From the NCBI GenBank assembly GCA_047967505.1, contig CM106538.1: a stretch of DNA of 64,000 nucleotides. One strand, given 5' to 3'. Shown here piece after piece: positions 20,170-32,256 of the stretch. This DNA comes from Dipteris shenzhenensis. Its lineage: Eukaryota > Polypodiophyta > Polypodiopsida > Gleicheniales. The position numbers and the translations under genes are program-made. Position 1 is the stretch's first letter; every line of letters starts with the position of its first letter. Under the pieces are notes generated by a model that searched no databases, had not been told where the DNA came from, and worked only from the letters and a program-made list of their open reading frames with translations.

Positions 20170-23100
20170 AAATGTTATTTTTGCATATTTTATAAGAAAA
20201 TTATATTTTTTTAAATTGGCTAATTTGAAAATGTCATCAAGCACCTCAAAAATTGCAAAGCAATGCCGAAATAATTGCGATCACCTACATGAGAAAATAT
20301 TATGTGAATGTGCATGATATAAGGGTACCATAAGTAGATAAGTTTGCATAGCTAATAAGAATATTTGAGCCTATGGGCATCTCAAACCATAAACACATGT
20401 CCAAAATAATGAAGTTCATTATTTCCTAAATAATTGGCTTTATGTGACATTTGAAATCTTTTTCAATATGTAGATATTTTATTTTAAGGTGGTAAAGAGG
20501 AACCATATGAAAGGTGACATGTTGCATTACATTATCGACCCTCTGAATCACAATTACACCAAAACTATCGATGTTTGCTAAAAGAGGCAGACATAGCTAT
20601 TACATTGAAAAGACACAAATAAACAAATAAATAAAATTGAATTGATAAAACTTCAATTGCAAAATAAATAAAAATGAATTAACAAAATTTAAGTTGCAAA
20701 ACTACCAAAGTTGGAGGGAAAGAGGAGAAAAAAAGAGGCGAAGGGAAGGGCTAAAATAGAGGAAAAAAGAGGGATGCATTTGTACCCTAAATATTGTTGA
20801 CAATAGCCCATTAATAGATCTTGGAAACATGGTTTGTAAGCCTTGGAATATGATTGCAGCTTCATTAACTGAGAGATACTCTTCTTGAATACCATGTATC
20901 CATTGCTTATCTTTAACCTATTAACCACAGACATAAGGGGAAAAAAATCAGGACACATGGCAGCTTGGAGGAGAAGAGCTTGCCACATGTGACAAAGAAG
21001 GAGCTCTTGGATGGAGGCTTGGATAGGGGAGGAGGTGGAAAGACAAGAGGCAGCTTTGGGAGGAAGGAGAAGATAGAAGGTCAATGGAATGGAGGAGATG
21101 GAAGTTCACCTTTGGGAGGAAAGAGGAGATGGAAGGTCACTGGAATGAAAGGAGGAGATGAAAGGTCTCAAAGCCATGGGTTAAGACTTAGCCAAAATTT
21201 CAAAAGCCAATCCAAGTATGCAAGGTGTATTGATTAGCAATTTAGGATAATAAGTGCAATGCACATGAATAAATTGTGTCATTACCTAACAAAGTTACTA
21301 GCAACATTGAGTCATGAAAAATATTCACTAAATTGTGCAGGCTTGTTTTCTCTATAAAACGTTAAAATTAGCTTTTTTTTAAGAAAAATGAGGAAAAAAA
21401 TAGAAATTACTTTGAATTGGTTTTTAAAAACTAACTTTTGATCTTTTTAAAGCATATTTCATCATAATAAATCATCAAAACCTTTAAAAAATGATAAATG
21501 TTATGCAAAATAAACAACTTGCTATTGCATGTCAATAATAATACAAGAAAATCTTCCATACATGACTCAAAATCATACTCTCTTCCTTAGGGCTAAGAGG
21601 GATGTTTGACTTTTTTCTTTAAAATATCTATGGTTTTTTTACGCAAGTGACTAGATTTTTCCAAATCAAATCCATACACAAGGATATCTACATTTTGCAC
21701 ATTGAGCATGTCCACATGTAGATGACTACAACTTTTCTTTCCCTTTTTGCTTTATTTCAACATCTCTAGATCATAATTTCCTTTGAGAGAATCTTTTCAT
21801 GTTGTTCAGTGCCAATGCACTTCCACAGCAGAGCGAAAACATTGAGTTCTCAAAAACCTTTCATGACTTTTGCCAACCAAAATGGATGATTTTTGCAACC
21901 AAATTGGATGATTCTTCTCATCATTGGTGGGGTAAACATAGCAATTATTGCTCCCTCATGGAGCTCATTTACATTTCCCTCCCACATTTATTTCTCTTGT
22001 TGTCAACAGTTTGAGATCTTTCTAAGTCCAATATACATTTCAATTGTTTCTCCATGAATCATTCCTCTATACTAAATAATTAGAACCACTAGTTGCCACT
22101 GTATTGGTTTTTGTAGGAAGTCCACTTTAGGCCACATAAATTGAACAACTTGTTGAAAGGAATTGTTTTCTAGATCTTCAATGAGTTTCTCTTGCTTCAC
22201 AAAAAACAATTCCCACCATCCTAATGAGCTTGCTAGAAAATATGCATGCGTAGCATTTATTGTTTTAAACAAGCTCTAAAGAAAATCAATCAAGCGATTC
22301 TCCTTTTGAGACTTTAGCATCTCATTCTTGGAAGAGAGAAACATTTAGTTTGCTCGGGTAATCCCATGTCATAGAACAAACAATAAAAAGTTGAGACTTT
22401 CCTCTATAATTTCTATACTTGGTCGTGGAATGTATGCATAATGTAACAAAGAGCAAATTTGAGGAAGATCAAAAGCACTTTTCTTTGCCAATTTGATAGA
22501 GAATCTACTAAACATTTGGTCAATCTAATCATGTGTGTGCCCCACCAATGAAAACCCATGCACTAACATATTAAAGCATGCAAGCAACACTTGATTTTTG
22601 TTATATCTACTAGTGTTATCTAGTTGTAAGTATAGAAAAATCGGTACATCACCCTACACTCTCTAATGAGCTTTTGAATAAATGTGACTATCAAGTTTGG
22701 ATCATTGTGAATGCTAGGAAAATTTATAAAGACTTTATCTGACATGACACCATTAAATACTAATGCTCCAACCACATGAAGTTGGATAATATTTTCTTCC
22801 TTCAAAATTTTTGGCAGACGTAGGAAATGAAGCAACATGGTTTTTTTAAATCCATTCCATAAATGACCAAGCCCAAGTACTTATCCTGAGGTCACTTATC
22901 CAAGTACTTATCCTGAGGTCAAAGGGCCATTGGAGCATTGAGGTCACTAAGGGCAAACGCTAAAGCACAAAAGTGGGAGGGTTGAGTAGCACCACATGTT
23001 TTTTACTTTTTACATCGACGCTTCACTGCAACCTTATAGAAGCCATGAGATAGTAGGAAAATTGGTCAAATGTGATGAAACCTTGACCACCGTCCACCAC

Positions 23101-23427
23101 ATGAACAAGAAGCTTTCTTTCTAGGACATGCAAAGGGAGGGATGTTTCAGTCCATTGGTTGAAGCTCAGTGTACATACAGTGGCAACACCAAGGCCAATC
23201 CTAACTCCAGGAGCAGACGTAGGAAGAAACTTTTGCTTGCTATCCATGAAGGGCTCCCACACAGGCAATTGCGGTAAGGATTGGAGCTTCAAAAACACAA
23301 ATGGGCCTCCAGGTCTAACCAGCCATTTGTCCCTTGCAAAGAGGGAGGAATCGACCATGTTTTCAAAAAGAAGAAAATATCATCCATTCCAAGATAATTA
23401 CATCCACTTGTGTTGGAAGGTCTCTTC
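20170..23427. other. AT-rich spacer without a recognised gene
   Basis: Only short open frames occur (longest about 130 codons at 20689-21084, minus) and none shows a motif I know. Purine-rich patches lie at 20700-20770 and 20940-21160. Near 22880-22920 the phrase CAAGTACTTATCCTGAGGTCA is repeated directly. It is probably old decayed repeat. Confidence 0.5.
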
Positions 23428-23665
23428 TGTTGGAGGTCAACATCTCTTGATGTCACCTAGAGAGAGAGAGGGCCTTGCTTGTGGGTGTGCCCACCCCGTG
23501 AGTGAGGGTAGCATAGAGAGAGAGGGCTTGTGTTTGTGGGTGTGCGTGTCCCTATGAGTGTAGGTTTGTGTTGCTTTGCATTGCCTCTTACGGGCCCATG
23601 AAGTGCCATGGTGGCCATGGAGGTTGCCTCTCTCTCTCCCGTTCATTTTCAGTGCACTTCTCACA
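23428..23665 (+). repeat. Copia-type element 5' LTR (238 bp, internally deleted)
   Basis: The first part matches the start of the 3' LTR up to CCATGGAGGTT and the last part matches its end (CTCTCTCTC then CCGTTCATTT to CTCACA). About 540 bp present in the middle of the 3' LTR are absent. Confidence 0.85.
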
Positions 23666-23678
23666 TGGTATCAGAGCC
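23666..23678 (+). other. Primer-binding site, initiator-Met tRNA type
   Basis: TGGTATCAGAGCC lies directly against the LTR end. This is the standard plant Copia-type site. Confidence 0.9.
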
Positions 23679-24000
23679 ATGGTTGGCTTGAGACCCGAGG
23701 AGCAGAGGGAGTGTTGAGCCAACATAGAGAGGAGGTTTAGGGTGTTGTTTGGAGGTGTCTTTGAAGAGGGGTGTGTACGAGGTGTGGACTATTCGGGTGA
23801 CCAGCGAGGGAGACTTTGAAGGGTGTTTTCAAATCAAAGAGGAGGTGCCTCCAAGGGATGGAAAGTGAGGTGTGAAGGTACATTGGGCTGTCAGCCCCTT
23901 CATCCTCATCTTCAACCTTCTCCTTTCTTCAACCCTCAGTTCCTTCCATCCCATCCACCTTCTCTTTCAGTTCATCATCCTCTTGACTTTGAGTCTCAAC

Positions 24001-24650
24001 ATGGCGACTTTATTCAAGATGGCAGAGAACAAGACTAGAATTCCAATGTTGCCAACATTCCCGCTTGACCGGTAGTTGGATGGGATCAATTATGGCATTT
24101 GGTGGGTGATGATGGAATCTACGTTACAATCATACGACATGGAAGATTTTGTCTTGATAGGTGTTGCCCAACCAGATCCCCTAGCTGAGGACCTTGGCAT
24201 CCTACCTCGGAAGGAGGTTGAGACTCTATCCCACCAATTGTGGGACTGTGTTAATGCTAGGGTAAGATCATTTATATTTATTAACTATACTCCTCAGTTG
24301 ATTAATCACATGAAGCACATGATAGTGGCCAAGAGTATATGGGAGCATTTGGCATCCATGTATAACCAAACCTCTCCTATGAAGAGGGTTTCACTAGAGG
24401 TCTAGATGAGGTTGTTGGATCCTAAGAAGTCTTCATCGATGCGGGAACACATTAACAAGTTACAAGAACTTCAATAAGAGATTCTCCAGGCGGGGAAGCA
24501 TATTTCATCAGAGGACATGGCCATTACTCTACTCTCCTAGTTATCCTCTCAGTAGAAGGCCCTCTATTCATCCTTGATCACGAGTGGTAGGGTGAATGAG
24601 TTGAACTGGGATGAACTAGGAGGAATTGGTCCCCATGGTGCTTGACCCGG
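24001..24650 (+). pseudogene. Copia-type gag remnant
   Basis: From ATG 24001 the frame gives LPTFPLDR, then TAG (24073-24075), then LDGINYGIWWVMMESTL, the usual tryptophan-rich start of Copia gag. SIWEHLASMYNQ matches the helix that follows in these proteins. The frame is further cut by TAG at 24403, TAA at 24475, TAG at 24538 and TAG at 24553. A zinc-knuckle-like remnant (CGQKGYYWRQC) lies near 24780. Confidence 0.75.
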
Positions 24651-25667
24651 AGGAGTGCTTCATTGATCGTACCTACGACAATTAGCTTGAGGCTTTGACA
24701 TGTGATCAAAAAGGCAGAAAGCAATTGATAGCTGAGGAGCATGAAGCTCTCAAGGAATGCCATACATGTAGCTGATGTGGCCAGAAAGGTTGTTATTGGC
24801 GTCAGTGTTCCCAACGGAATGCACAGGGGTCCAGTATCCAGTTGTCCACCAATAGTGTGACTGCTGTGACCACAAGCCTTCTAGTAGCACGAGGCCAACG
24901 CCAGCAGGCTTTCCAGATGCAGATGGAGGATCATTTGATTGTTTGTGGCAGCTAGACTTACCGATAAGGTGCACCAAGCAAAGAGTCATTTATTGAGGTA
25001 GGCTTTGAGGCAGACCTCGAGCCACAAAGAGTTGTTCACGTTGACTCATGTGGCAGCATGTTACCAGTTGCTATTTAGTTTGGATGTTATGACCTAGCAA
25101 ATTCAGAGGGGGTATCCTAGTGTTCTATCGCAGCTATTGTCTGATGCTGTTGGAGATACGAATGGGTTAGTAGATTGCCAATGCAAGAACCTAGACACGA
25201 TTGATTGATCCTTGTTAGTTGTTTCCATTGAAGCACTAAAGTTCATTGATCTGGCAAAAGTGTACCAGTTTGAGCTTGAGAGGGGGCTTCAGAGGAGACT
25301 ATCTAGCTCTCTGATACAGGTGCCCATGCAAGGAAGTAGACCTTGCATCGAAGATAGTATCAGTAGGATTATTGTTCCAGGATCCTCTGTTGGAATGATG
25401 TACCAATACCAACAGTTGGATTGTTGTACCACTTGACCCAGTGTATCATTACCAGACTAGAGGAGTGTACCTAGCACCTGTGGCCTGGGAGCAACAATTC
25501 TAGGTTTCCAGTGATCGTGCTGAGGCTGTTAGTACCATGAGGGGACTTCTTTGATAGTATCTATGGCAGTCTCTAGTGGTGGAGATCACCTGATGGATTC
25601 CTCTAGTTGTTCCAATGGCACACCCAGATCCCTGGCATCTCTACTCCATCCAAGAGCTAAGATGGTG

Positions 25668-26444
25668 TGTTGGAGGTCAACATCTCCTGATGTCACCTAG
25701 AGAGAGAGGGCCTTGCTTGAGGGTGTGCCCACCCCATGAGTGAGAGTAGCATAGAGAGAGAGGGCTTATGTTTGTCAGTGTGCCTGCCCCCGTGAGTGTA
25801 GGTTTTTGTTGCTTTCCAATGCCTCTTGTGGGCCCATACAATGCCACGATGGCCATGGAGGTTCCCTGCCATGGATGTGCCCTTATAGGCACCCTAGGTG
25901 GGGGTTGGAGAGTAGAGGGTGGGCCGACCTTCACGTCATCCACCTTGGCTGAATACATCCCTTGTTTTGGGGGGGGTGCCCTTCTTATAGTGCCATGAGC
26001 AGCCCTAGTAGTGGGTCAGCCCACACGGCAAGTCAGCCCTATAGTAGGGGGTCGGCCACCATAACCGACTAGGCAGGGGGCACTGCCTATAGATAGGCCC
26101 CCCATTCTCATTGTTCATCATCACAGGGTGGAGCAGCACTTCACTATATACCAACATCTCTTGGAGGGCCTAGTAGAGGAGCAGATCCAACCCTATTGTG
26201 TACCTGAGGAGCAGGGTAGTGGAGCAGTTCATCCACTCCCTCGTGCTTCCTTCACTTGGTTGTTGAGCTGTGGGTTCTGAGCTCTCGAACAGCCTATTGT
26301 TTTTGAGGTTTTCCCCCAATTGTAGTGGGGTTTTCTCCAGTGATCGCTTGCAGTTCTCTTGTGCCTTTCTATCCTTCTCAGTGTGTGTGTGTGAGGCATG
26401 TTATCTCTCTCTCTCTTCCGTTCATTTCTGCTACACTTCTCACA
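25668..26444 (+). repeat. Copia-type element 3' LTR (777 bp)
   Basis: It starts TGTTGGAGGTCAACATCTCC and ends CTTCTCACA. It contains about 540 bp in the centre not present in the 5' LTR, including GGGTCGGCC-type GC-rich text near 26000-26090. Confidence 0.85.
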
Positions 26445-26710
26445 TCTTTGACCTTACCTTTCAAAATAGTCAAAACTGCTAGACATTAAAGATATATTAG
26501 TAAACCAAAGAACATAAAAAAACTCATCTAAACCATATGACCTTTTTTACATAAACATAGAGCTTATGGCCACTGACCATTACTGTAGGCCATTAGCTTT
26601 TACAATTTCAATTGTTGTATCTGGTAATAGAGAGCATTCCACTTGGAAAACATCATAAGCCTCATTAGAAAACAATGAAATCCATGCTGCATTTACAAAT
26701 CGATGACATA

Positions 26711-27010
26711 CAACATACACATGTTTGTCTCCAATTTTGGCACATAAGAGGGAAAGTATTCATGTTCTAGCTATAACAACATTATGATAAATAGCATTTT
26801 GGTAGTTTTTTATTTACAGAGTCTCTTTTAACATCTCCTGCAAGACACACATATGCATACGCTCACACGTGTGTGGTGGTGGCGAGCCTATTGTCTCAAC
26901 ATACACATGTTTGTCTCTAGTTTTGGCACAAAAGAGGGAAAGAATCCATGTTCCACCTAGAAAAACTTTATCCCTGAACAAGACAACATTATGATAAATA
27001 GCATTTTGGT
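26711..27010. repeat. Direct duplication of about 190-210 bp
   Basis: CAACATACACATGTTTGTCTC begins at 26711 and 26897, and ATTATGATAAATAGCATTTTG at 26781 and 26988. The offset grows from 186 to 207 because of a roughly 21-bp indel. The following CAAGACACAC-ATGCAT-CGCTCA stretch is also repeated. Confidence 0.8.
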
Positions 27011-27106
27011 AGTTTTCTATTCGCTTAACAGCTCCTACAAGACACACGTATGCATGCGCTCATGCGTGTGGAGTGCGTGTGTGGGTGTGGGGAGCCTATT
27101 GAGGGA

Positions 27107-27200
27107 TTTTGAAAGTGAGTGAGTGAGTGAGTGAGTGTGAGTGTGAGTGTGAGTGTGAGTGTGAGTGTGAGTGTGTGAGTGTGAGTGTGATTGTGAGACT
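27107..27200. repeat. GAGT/GTGAGT microsatellite
   Basis: A run of GAGT then GTGAGT units is followed by GAGACT units up to about 27230. It is simple sequence only; open frames through it are artefacts. Confidence 0.95.
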
Positions 27201-27599
27201 GAGACTGAGAATAAGCTGAGAGACTGAGACTTCGAAAGGCCAATGGGTCTATGAGATTGCAAAAAATCCTAATACATCAAGCTGTGTGGATGGAACTACT
27301 AAACGAGCATCCACTCCAATGCAAAATGGAAAACGATAAATGCTAAGTGCTACATAGTCATGACAAAATGATGATCGTTTACACAATACATAGTCTGAGT
27401 TGTCATGTCATTGGCTCTATGTCACAATCATGATGGGGCCTCGTGGTGTTGGAATCCACATGGTTTGGCTAGAAGAAATCAGTGATCGAGCTCTGAGTAG
27501 AGTCTATCAAGGAGGTCTACTCCTGTCTCCGTGATCGAAGTAGATGCTAGCATTGTCTGACTGCCTTGTGAATGAAGGCAGCTAATCATCTCTAGTCTA

Positions 27600-29260
27600 G
27601 AAAGGAGAGAAAGTGGGACAATATCCTAGAATTGTCTTTGAAGAGGCAATAGAAGCGTCCTCGAATCTCATAGTATACTGAGCATCTGAAAATGAAGTTC
27701 TCCTCTATCTCAATCTCCTGCGTGTAACATAATATGGACATGCGCCTCTCCTGGGCAAAACCTCAACTCTGCCACTCTCTATGCGAAGTCTATGTGAAAA
27801 GACTCAAAACTGCCCACCAATAGAGAGCCTCAATGAGTGGGTAGGTGGATTTGCATATATCCAAGTGGGTCAATAAAACCCTTCATTGTGACATGTAAAC
27901 AATGATCCCTATAGAAGCTGAGCTTCACTGGAAGCTCGCTTGGTCCCAACCACGTCCTGAAAGTGTGTAGCTATAAAATATCCTCACGAATGACCTGGTT
28001 TACCTCATGAGATAGGAGGGGGGGAAAAGGTGGGTCAATGCTACACTGGAAGGGGGGGAGTTTGTCCATGTGGAGTCCCTATCACTCAAACCATCCCTCT
28101 GTGCATGCAAACCAGCATCTCTGGTCACCTGCTACTACTGATAGTGCCATAGAGGAGGACAATGCTAGCCACGGTAGTCTGTTGCATCCACAAGTGTAAT
28201 CTCCGTACCTCCTAACTCAATATTGTAGGTGATAACTTGATATGTTGCATCAAGCTCTATGACCCAAACTCAGCATGAATGATGTGGTGAGGAGCTGACG
28301 ACTTATTGCGAATCATCCTTGATAGCATAAGAACATGTAGGTGCTCCACTCGAGCCCACTCTATATCCAACAGATCCGGCCCCCAACTAGGGCTACCATA
28401 CATCACCACTGGGTGAGCTAGGGGCCAATGAAGCATATCCTTTGCTCAATCGGGCCTGCATCGCCGGTCTCATAGTAAAGATAGGTCCAGAGAAGAGAAC
28501 CCCCAGGTATGTATATAACAAAACAATCTCAACTAGCGAGCCATCAAAGGTGAACTACTCCTGGTGTATAGTGGCTCCGAATGTGTTGAAGATCATGACC
28601 TTGGTTTTACCAAGGTGACCTTCAAATCATGGGAATCACAAAGGACTGTAATGCATCTAGGTGTCTCTAGAGGCCCCTCTGTTGAGGAAGATAAGAGTGC
28701 CACATCATCTGTGTATAACAACATCTGGATCAGAGTGCTATAGTGAGAGGGCATCCCTCCCCCCCACTGTCTCCATAATTGTCTCAAGCTTGTCAATGTA
28801 GAGGCCAAACTGGGTTCGTGATAAAGGACACCCTTGTTTGACCCCAATAGTACTTGTGATCTCATCTGTCCATCCATACCCTATCCAAACTCTACGTAAG
28901 ACCTGCTCGTAAAGTGCCATGATAGCCCAAATGATCTCCAGGTCATAACCCAAGTCCTACAGATGCCTGAGGAGGTGGGCTCTCGAAACCGTATCAAAGG
29001 CTGTGCGGAAATCCACAAAGCAATAATAATCCCTCTATTTTTGTGCCCTCACCTCCTCAATGATAGACCTAAGTGTGAGGATGTGATCCATGGTCCCATG
29101 ATCATGTTGGAATCTAGCCTATCCATCTGCTCTAAGTCCCTACATCTCTGCGAATCGATTGACCTCAGAATCAAGGACTAATGCAAAAATCTTTGACATG
29201 ACATGTCCGATCATAATGGTCCTGTAGTTCTACAGGCTCATGGGATCCCCTGCCTTGTGG
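27600..29260 (-). pseudogene. LINE2 reverse transcriptase remnant
   Basis: FDTVSRAHLLRHL is followed by a TAG and then DLGYDLEIIWAIM. GVKQGCPLS and the catalytic-type YTDDVALLS lie in two frames between 28953 and 28593. A distal ERRMSILCYTQEIEIEENF-like segment near 27760-27650 resembles the C-terminal finger of such proteins. Several stops and shifts are present. Confidence 0.75.
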
Positions 29261-29816
29261 ATGGGTGAAATAATGTTAACAATTCCAATGAGTTTAGTGC
29301 ATAGGCCCTCATGATCTTTCGCTTGGCCATTATGAAGTTTCATCATGGCATCCTTCACATCCCCCCTAGTGAAGAGTGTGCAGGATGTGGGGTAGGGTAT
29401 GTGTGAGAGATCAATTGCTGGCTGATCTGGGATATCATAAAGTGTGCATGCATAATTATGCCAGATTTGAGTGTCAGTGAGTGGTGAAGGGTCCCACCCC
29501 TCTAGAAATCTCCACCAAAAGTCCTTAGAGTTGTTACTAAATAGAATATTTAGTAGTTCTTCCTTGTTTCAGCAGACAAAATTCAGCTTCTTCCTACGTA
29601 CCAATCGACGATACTCACATGGCATCTCTGGTTCATTTGAGAGGTGGGTTTTGGTTTATAATCTAAGTTGACATCGTAAATCCTTGCACTCATCATCGTA
29701 CTAGCTATTACAAGGGACGGTCCTAGGTGGTGGTGGACGAGTGGAGCGAGTAGTGTGAGGGAAAGCGTGAAGGGCAGCCTCGTGTAGTGAGCGGGTGACC
29801 AGAGCAACATGGTCCT

Positions 29817-30541
29817 CTAGTAAGGGTATAAAGTTAATATATGTGAGAAGTATGTAAAGGCGAGCTGAATATATAGGCGAGAGGCTGCAGTCAAAATGTA
29901 TGTCATGATAAGTGGTGTGAGTGATCTGTGGTGTGGGAGGTACCGTGAGATGGGGTGTAGAGATACTAAAGAAGAGGTATGTGTGATCAACCCTGGGAGG
30001 AAGTGTGCGATAGTAAAACCAGTGATACAAGAGGTGAAGGCAGGGGATCCCATGATGTAATCAACAATGCTAGATCCCCCTCCATGTGGGAAGTAGGTAA
30101 AACCACTTGAGGAGGGCCATCTATCAAGACCATTATAAATAATAAGATCATGCATCCTACCTAGATCTATTAGGCTTGCTCGTAAGATGTGACTGGAGCT
30201 CGTCTATCAGCTAAAACTCACATCATACCTGTGTCCTCAAGATCGATGTCTGGCAGTAAAATGGAATCATCTCTGAAGTCAAAAAGTGGTACCTGACGAA
30301 CCCCTATCCTCGCATTGAAGTCCCCAACCAGGAGGACTCCCCTGCAGCTGGAGAATTTGATAATGTCTTGGTGTAGAGCTACATATGGTGATGTCGCTAC
30401 TCCTCCCGATCCAACTCTTGAAGTACACAATCCTAAACTGAAGCTACTGTTTAAATAAATGCAAGAATCAAACACAAAGAAATTGAACATCAAATTCCCT
30501 AAACTTGAATCACGCCCTACTGTAGCATGTCTCCCTTCCAT
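29817..30541 (-). pseudogene. LINE2 endonuclease remnant
   Basis: The fragment contains GVLLVGDFNARIG (the GDFN metal-site motif), an acidic stretch, then SSIVDYIMGSPAF and a following histidine segment. These are the N-terminal-to-C-terminal landmarks of an APE-type endonuclease. It is split in two frames near 30160-30220. Confidence 0.75.
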
Positions 30542-30821
30542 TGCACCTATGAAAAATATCAGAGTTAGTTGGTTGTTGATGTCTCATTCACTTCAGATAG
30601 ATCACCCAAAATACTAGTATATGTCTCAAGTGGGTTAAGCTCACACTTTTAGAACCATTTAACTTGTTCCAACTTAAACCCTTCAATCTTAGCTTTGAAT
30701 TCACAAAGAAAAAAATGTTTAGATGGGCACACATTGTGTTTACATGTGTGAATGCAACAATACAAATGGTTACTAGTACCAAACTTGACACATGCTTGGA
30801 CTTAAGGTTTGAGTTTTCACT

Positions 30822-31200
30822 ACATGTTGGATAGCTCAAATGGCTGACATGGATTGATGATCATTGACCCAATTCCTTGTACGATACTTCTTGTTAACGG
30901 ACTATCGAGTTTTGAGATTTGCCTACATGTTGGATAGCTCAAATGGCTGACATGGATTGATGACCATTGACCCAATTCCTTGTACAATCACTTCTTGTTA
31001 ATGGACTATCTCTAGCAAACTTGTCCCACTTAAAGATATGCCCTTAGGTTCATGCATTGTCCATTAAAAGTTGTATGCTCATGCTACAAAGTTCACACAA
31101 GGACTTGAGTTCTGAGTTTTTCCTACTTGTTGAATAACTTAAATGGCTGGCATGGCCTAATGATTATTGACTCGAATCCTTTTACAATCACTTTTTGTTC
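30822..31200. repeat. Three diverged copies of a roughly 100-bp unit
   Basis: ACATGTTGGATAGCTCAAATGG starts at 30822 and 30925 (period 103). A third, more diverged copy (ACTTGTTGAATAACTTAAATGG) starts at 31125. Each continues through GACCCAATTCCTTGTAC and ACTTCTTGTT or close variants. Confidence 0.8.
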
Positions 31201-32083
31201 ATAACTTGTCTTGCTTAAAGACATGTTTCTACATTGTCCTCCAAGAAGCTGTATGTCCACATTACAGTGTACACACAACGACACAAATGTGCACACAAAA
31301 ATAATTTGGACTTGAATACAAAAGTATGTTGAATGGATAGTATTCACCTTATGCACATTCCCAATATGCTTGCTTTTTCTATGAGCCAAACCCCTTAGTG
31401 ATTTGTGTGTAGGTGCTTTCACATGTAAAGCATGTGTATCATGCAAGAACAGGTGGATTTTAGAACAATGAATGGCTTCAAATTTGATGAAGCCTATAAA
31501 TTTTTATCATGCACCTTCTAAGTTGACAAGTTATAACACAAGGAAACTTTCAGTATTGATGTGTGGGATGGGGAAGGGCATGTTTCCATGTGATTATGAT
31601 ATCTAGGGGGAATTGCGCCACCTCTCCCTACACAACCATTATGAAAGAAGAGGTGCGGAATTTTCTTATGTTATCCCATGTGGGCTTGGCATGTGCATAA
31701 TGAAATTTCTAGGTCTGGCTTAGAGTTGAAAACACTCTTTGTTCTGGCACCCACCTTTACTTTGCATACTTCACAAGCTTTGCACATATTAAAACACCAA
31801 CACATACCCATATATCATATTATAGTGACCTAACTTCCATCACACTGTATCTTGTATGTGGGTTTGGTAATGCACAATTCTATGTGCACCATAGAATATT
31901 TCATGTTGTACATGTAGTTCAATCTTTCTAAAGTATTCAAATGATTATGTGTCACCTTGAACAACAAGAGAGTGTTGTATTTGACACAAAAGGACAAATT
32001 CAACAATATTCAATTGCAAAAGAATGCAATCATACAACCATCAACATTGATGTGTAATTGAAATAACTCATCTAGAGCATGTG

Positions 32084-32256
32084 GAGAGCTGCTTTAGATT
32101 CCATAGTTGTGAATCTTGTGAGCCCGTAGAAGAAAGGGCGATTGATTGCATTGATCCTGGTGAAACATTAGAGAGCTACTTTTTAGATTTCATACCTGCG
32201 AATCTTGTGAGCCGGTAGAAGTAAGGGCAATTGATTGCATTGATCCTGGTGAAACA
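32084..32256. repeat. Tandem duplication of about 85 bp
   Basis: GAGAGCT through GATCCTGGTGAAACAT occurs twice in a row (about 32084-32168 and 32170-32256) with a handful of differences. Confidence 0.8.

Larger units (their letters stand above)
23428..26444 (+). mobile_element. Copia-type non-autonomous LTR element (gag remnant only)
   Basis: Two direct repeats beginning TGTTGGAGGTCAACATCTC and ending CTTCTCACA flank about 2.0 kb. The left one is followed at once by TGGTATCAGAGCC, the initiator-Met-tRNA primer site typical of Copia elements. The flanks read TCTTC on the left and TCTTT on the right, a near-perfect 5-bp target duplication. The interior has a decayed Copia gag (UBN2/DUF4219-like) and a knuckle remnant, but I find no integrase or reverse transcriptase. 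It would have depended on another element's enzymes. Confidence 0.85.
27430..30560 (-). mobile_element. LINE2: decayed non-LTR retrotransposon
   Basis: Minus-strand fragments lie in the correct order for a LINE ORF2: endonuclease (30541-29817), reverse transcriptase (about 29250-28590) and a distal segment with a CX-type finger remnant (about 27760-27600). Ends were not fixed; no clear poly(T) or target duplication was found. It is more divergent than LINE1 and belongs to another lineage. Confidence 0.75.
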
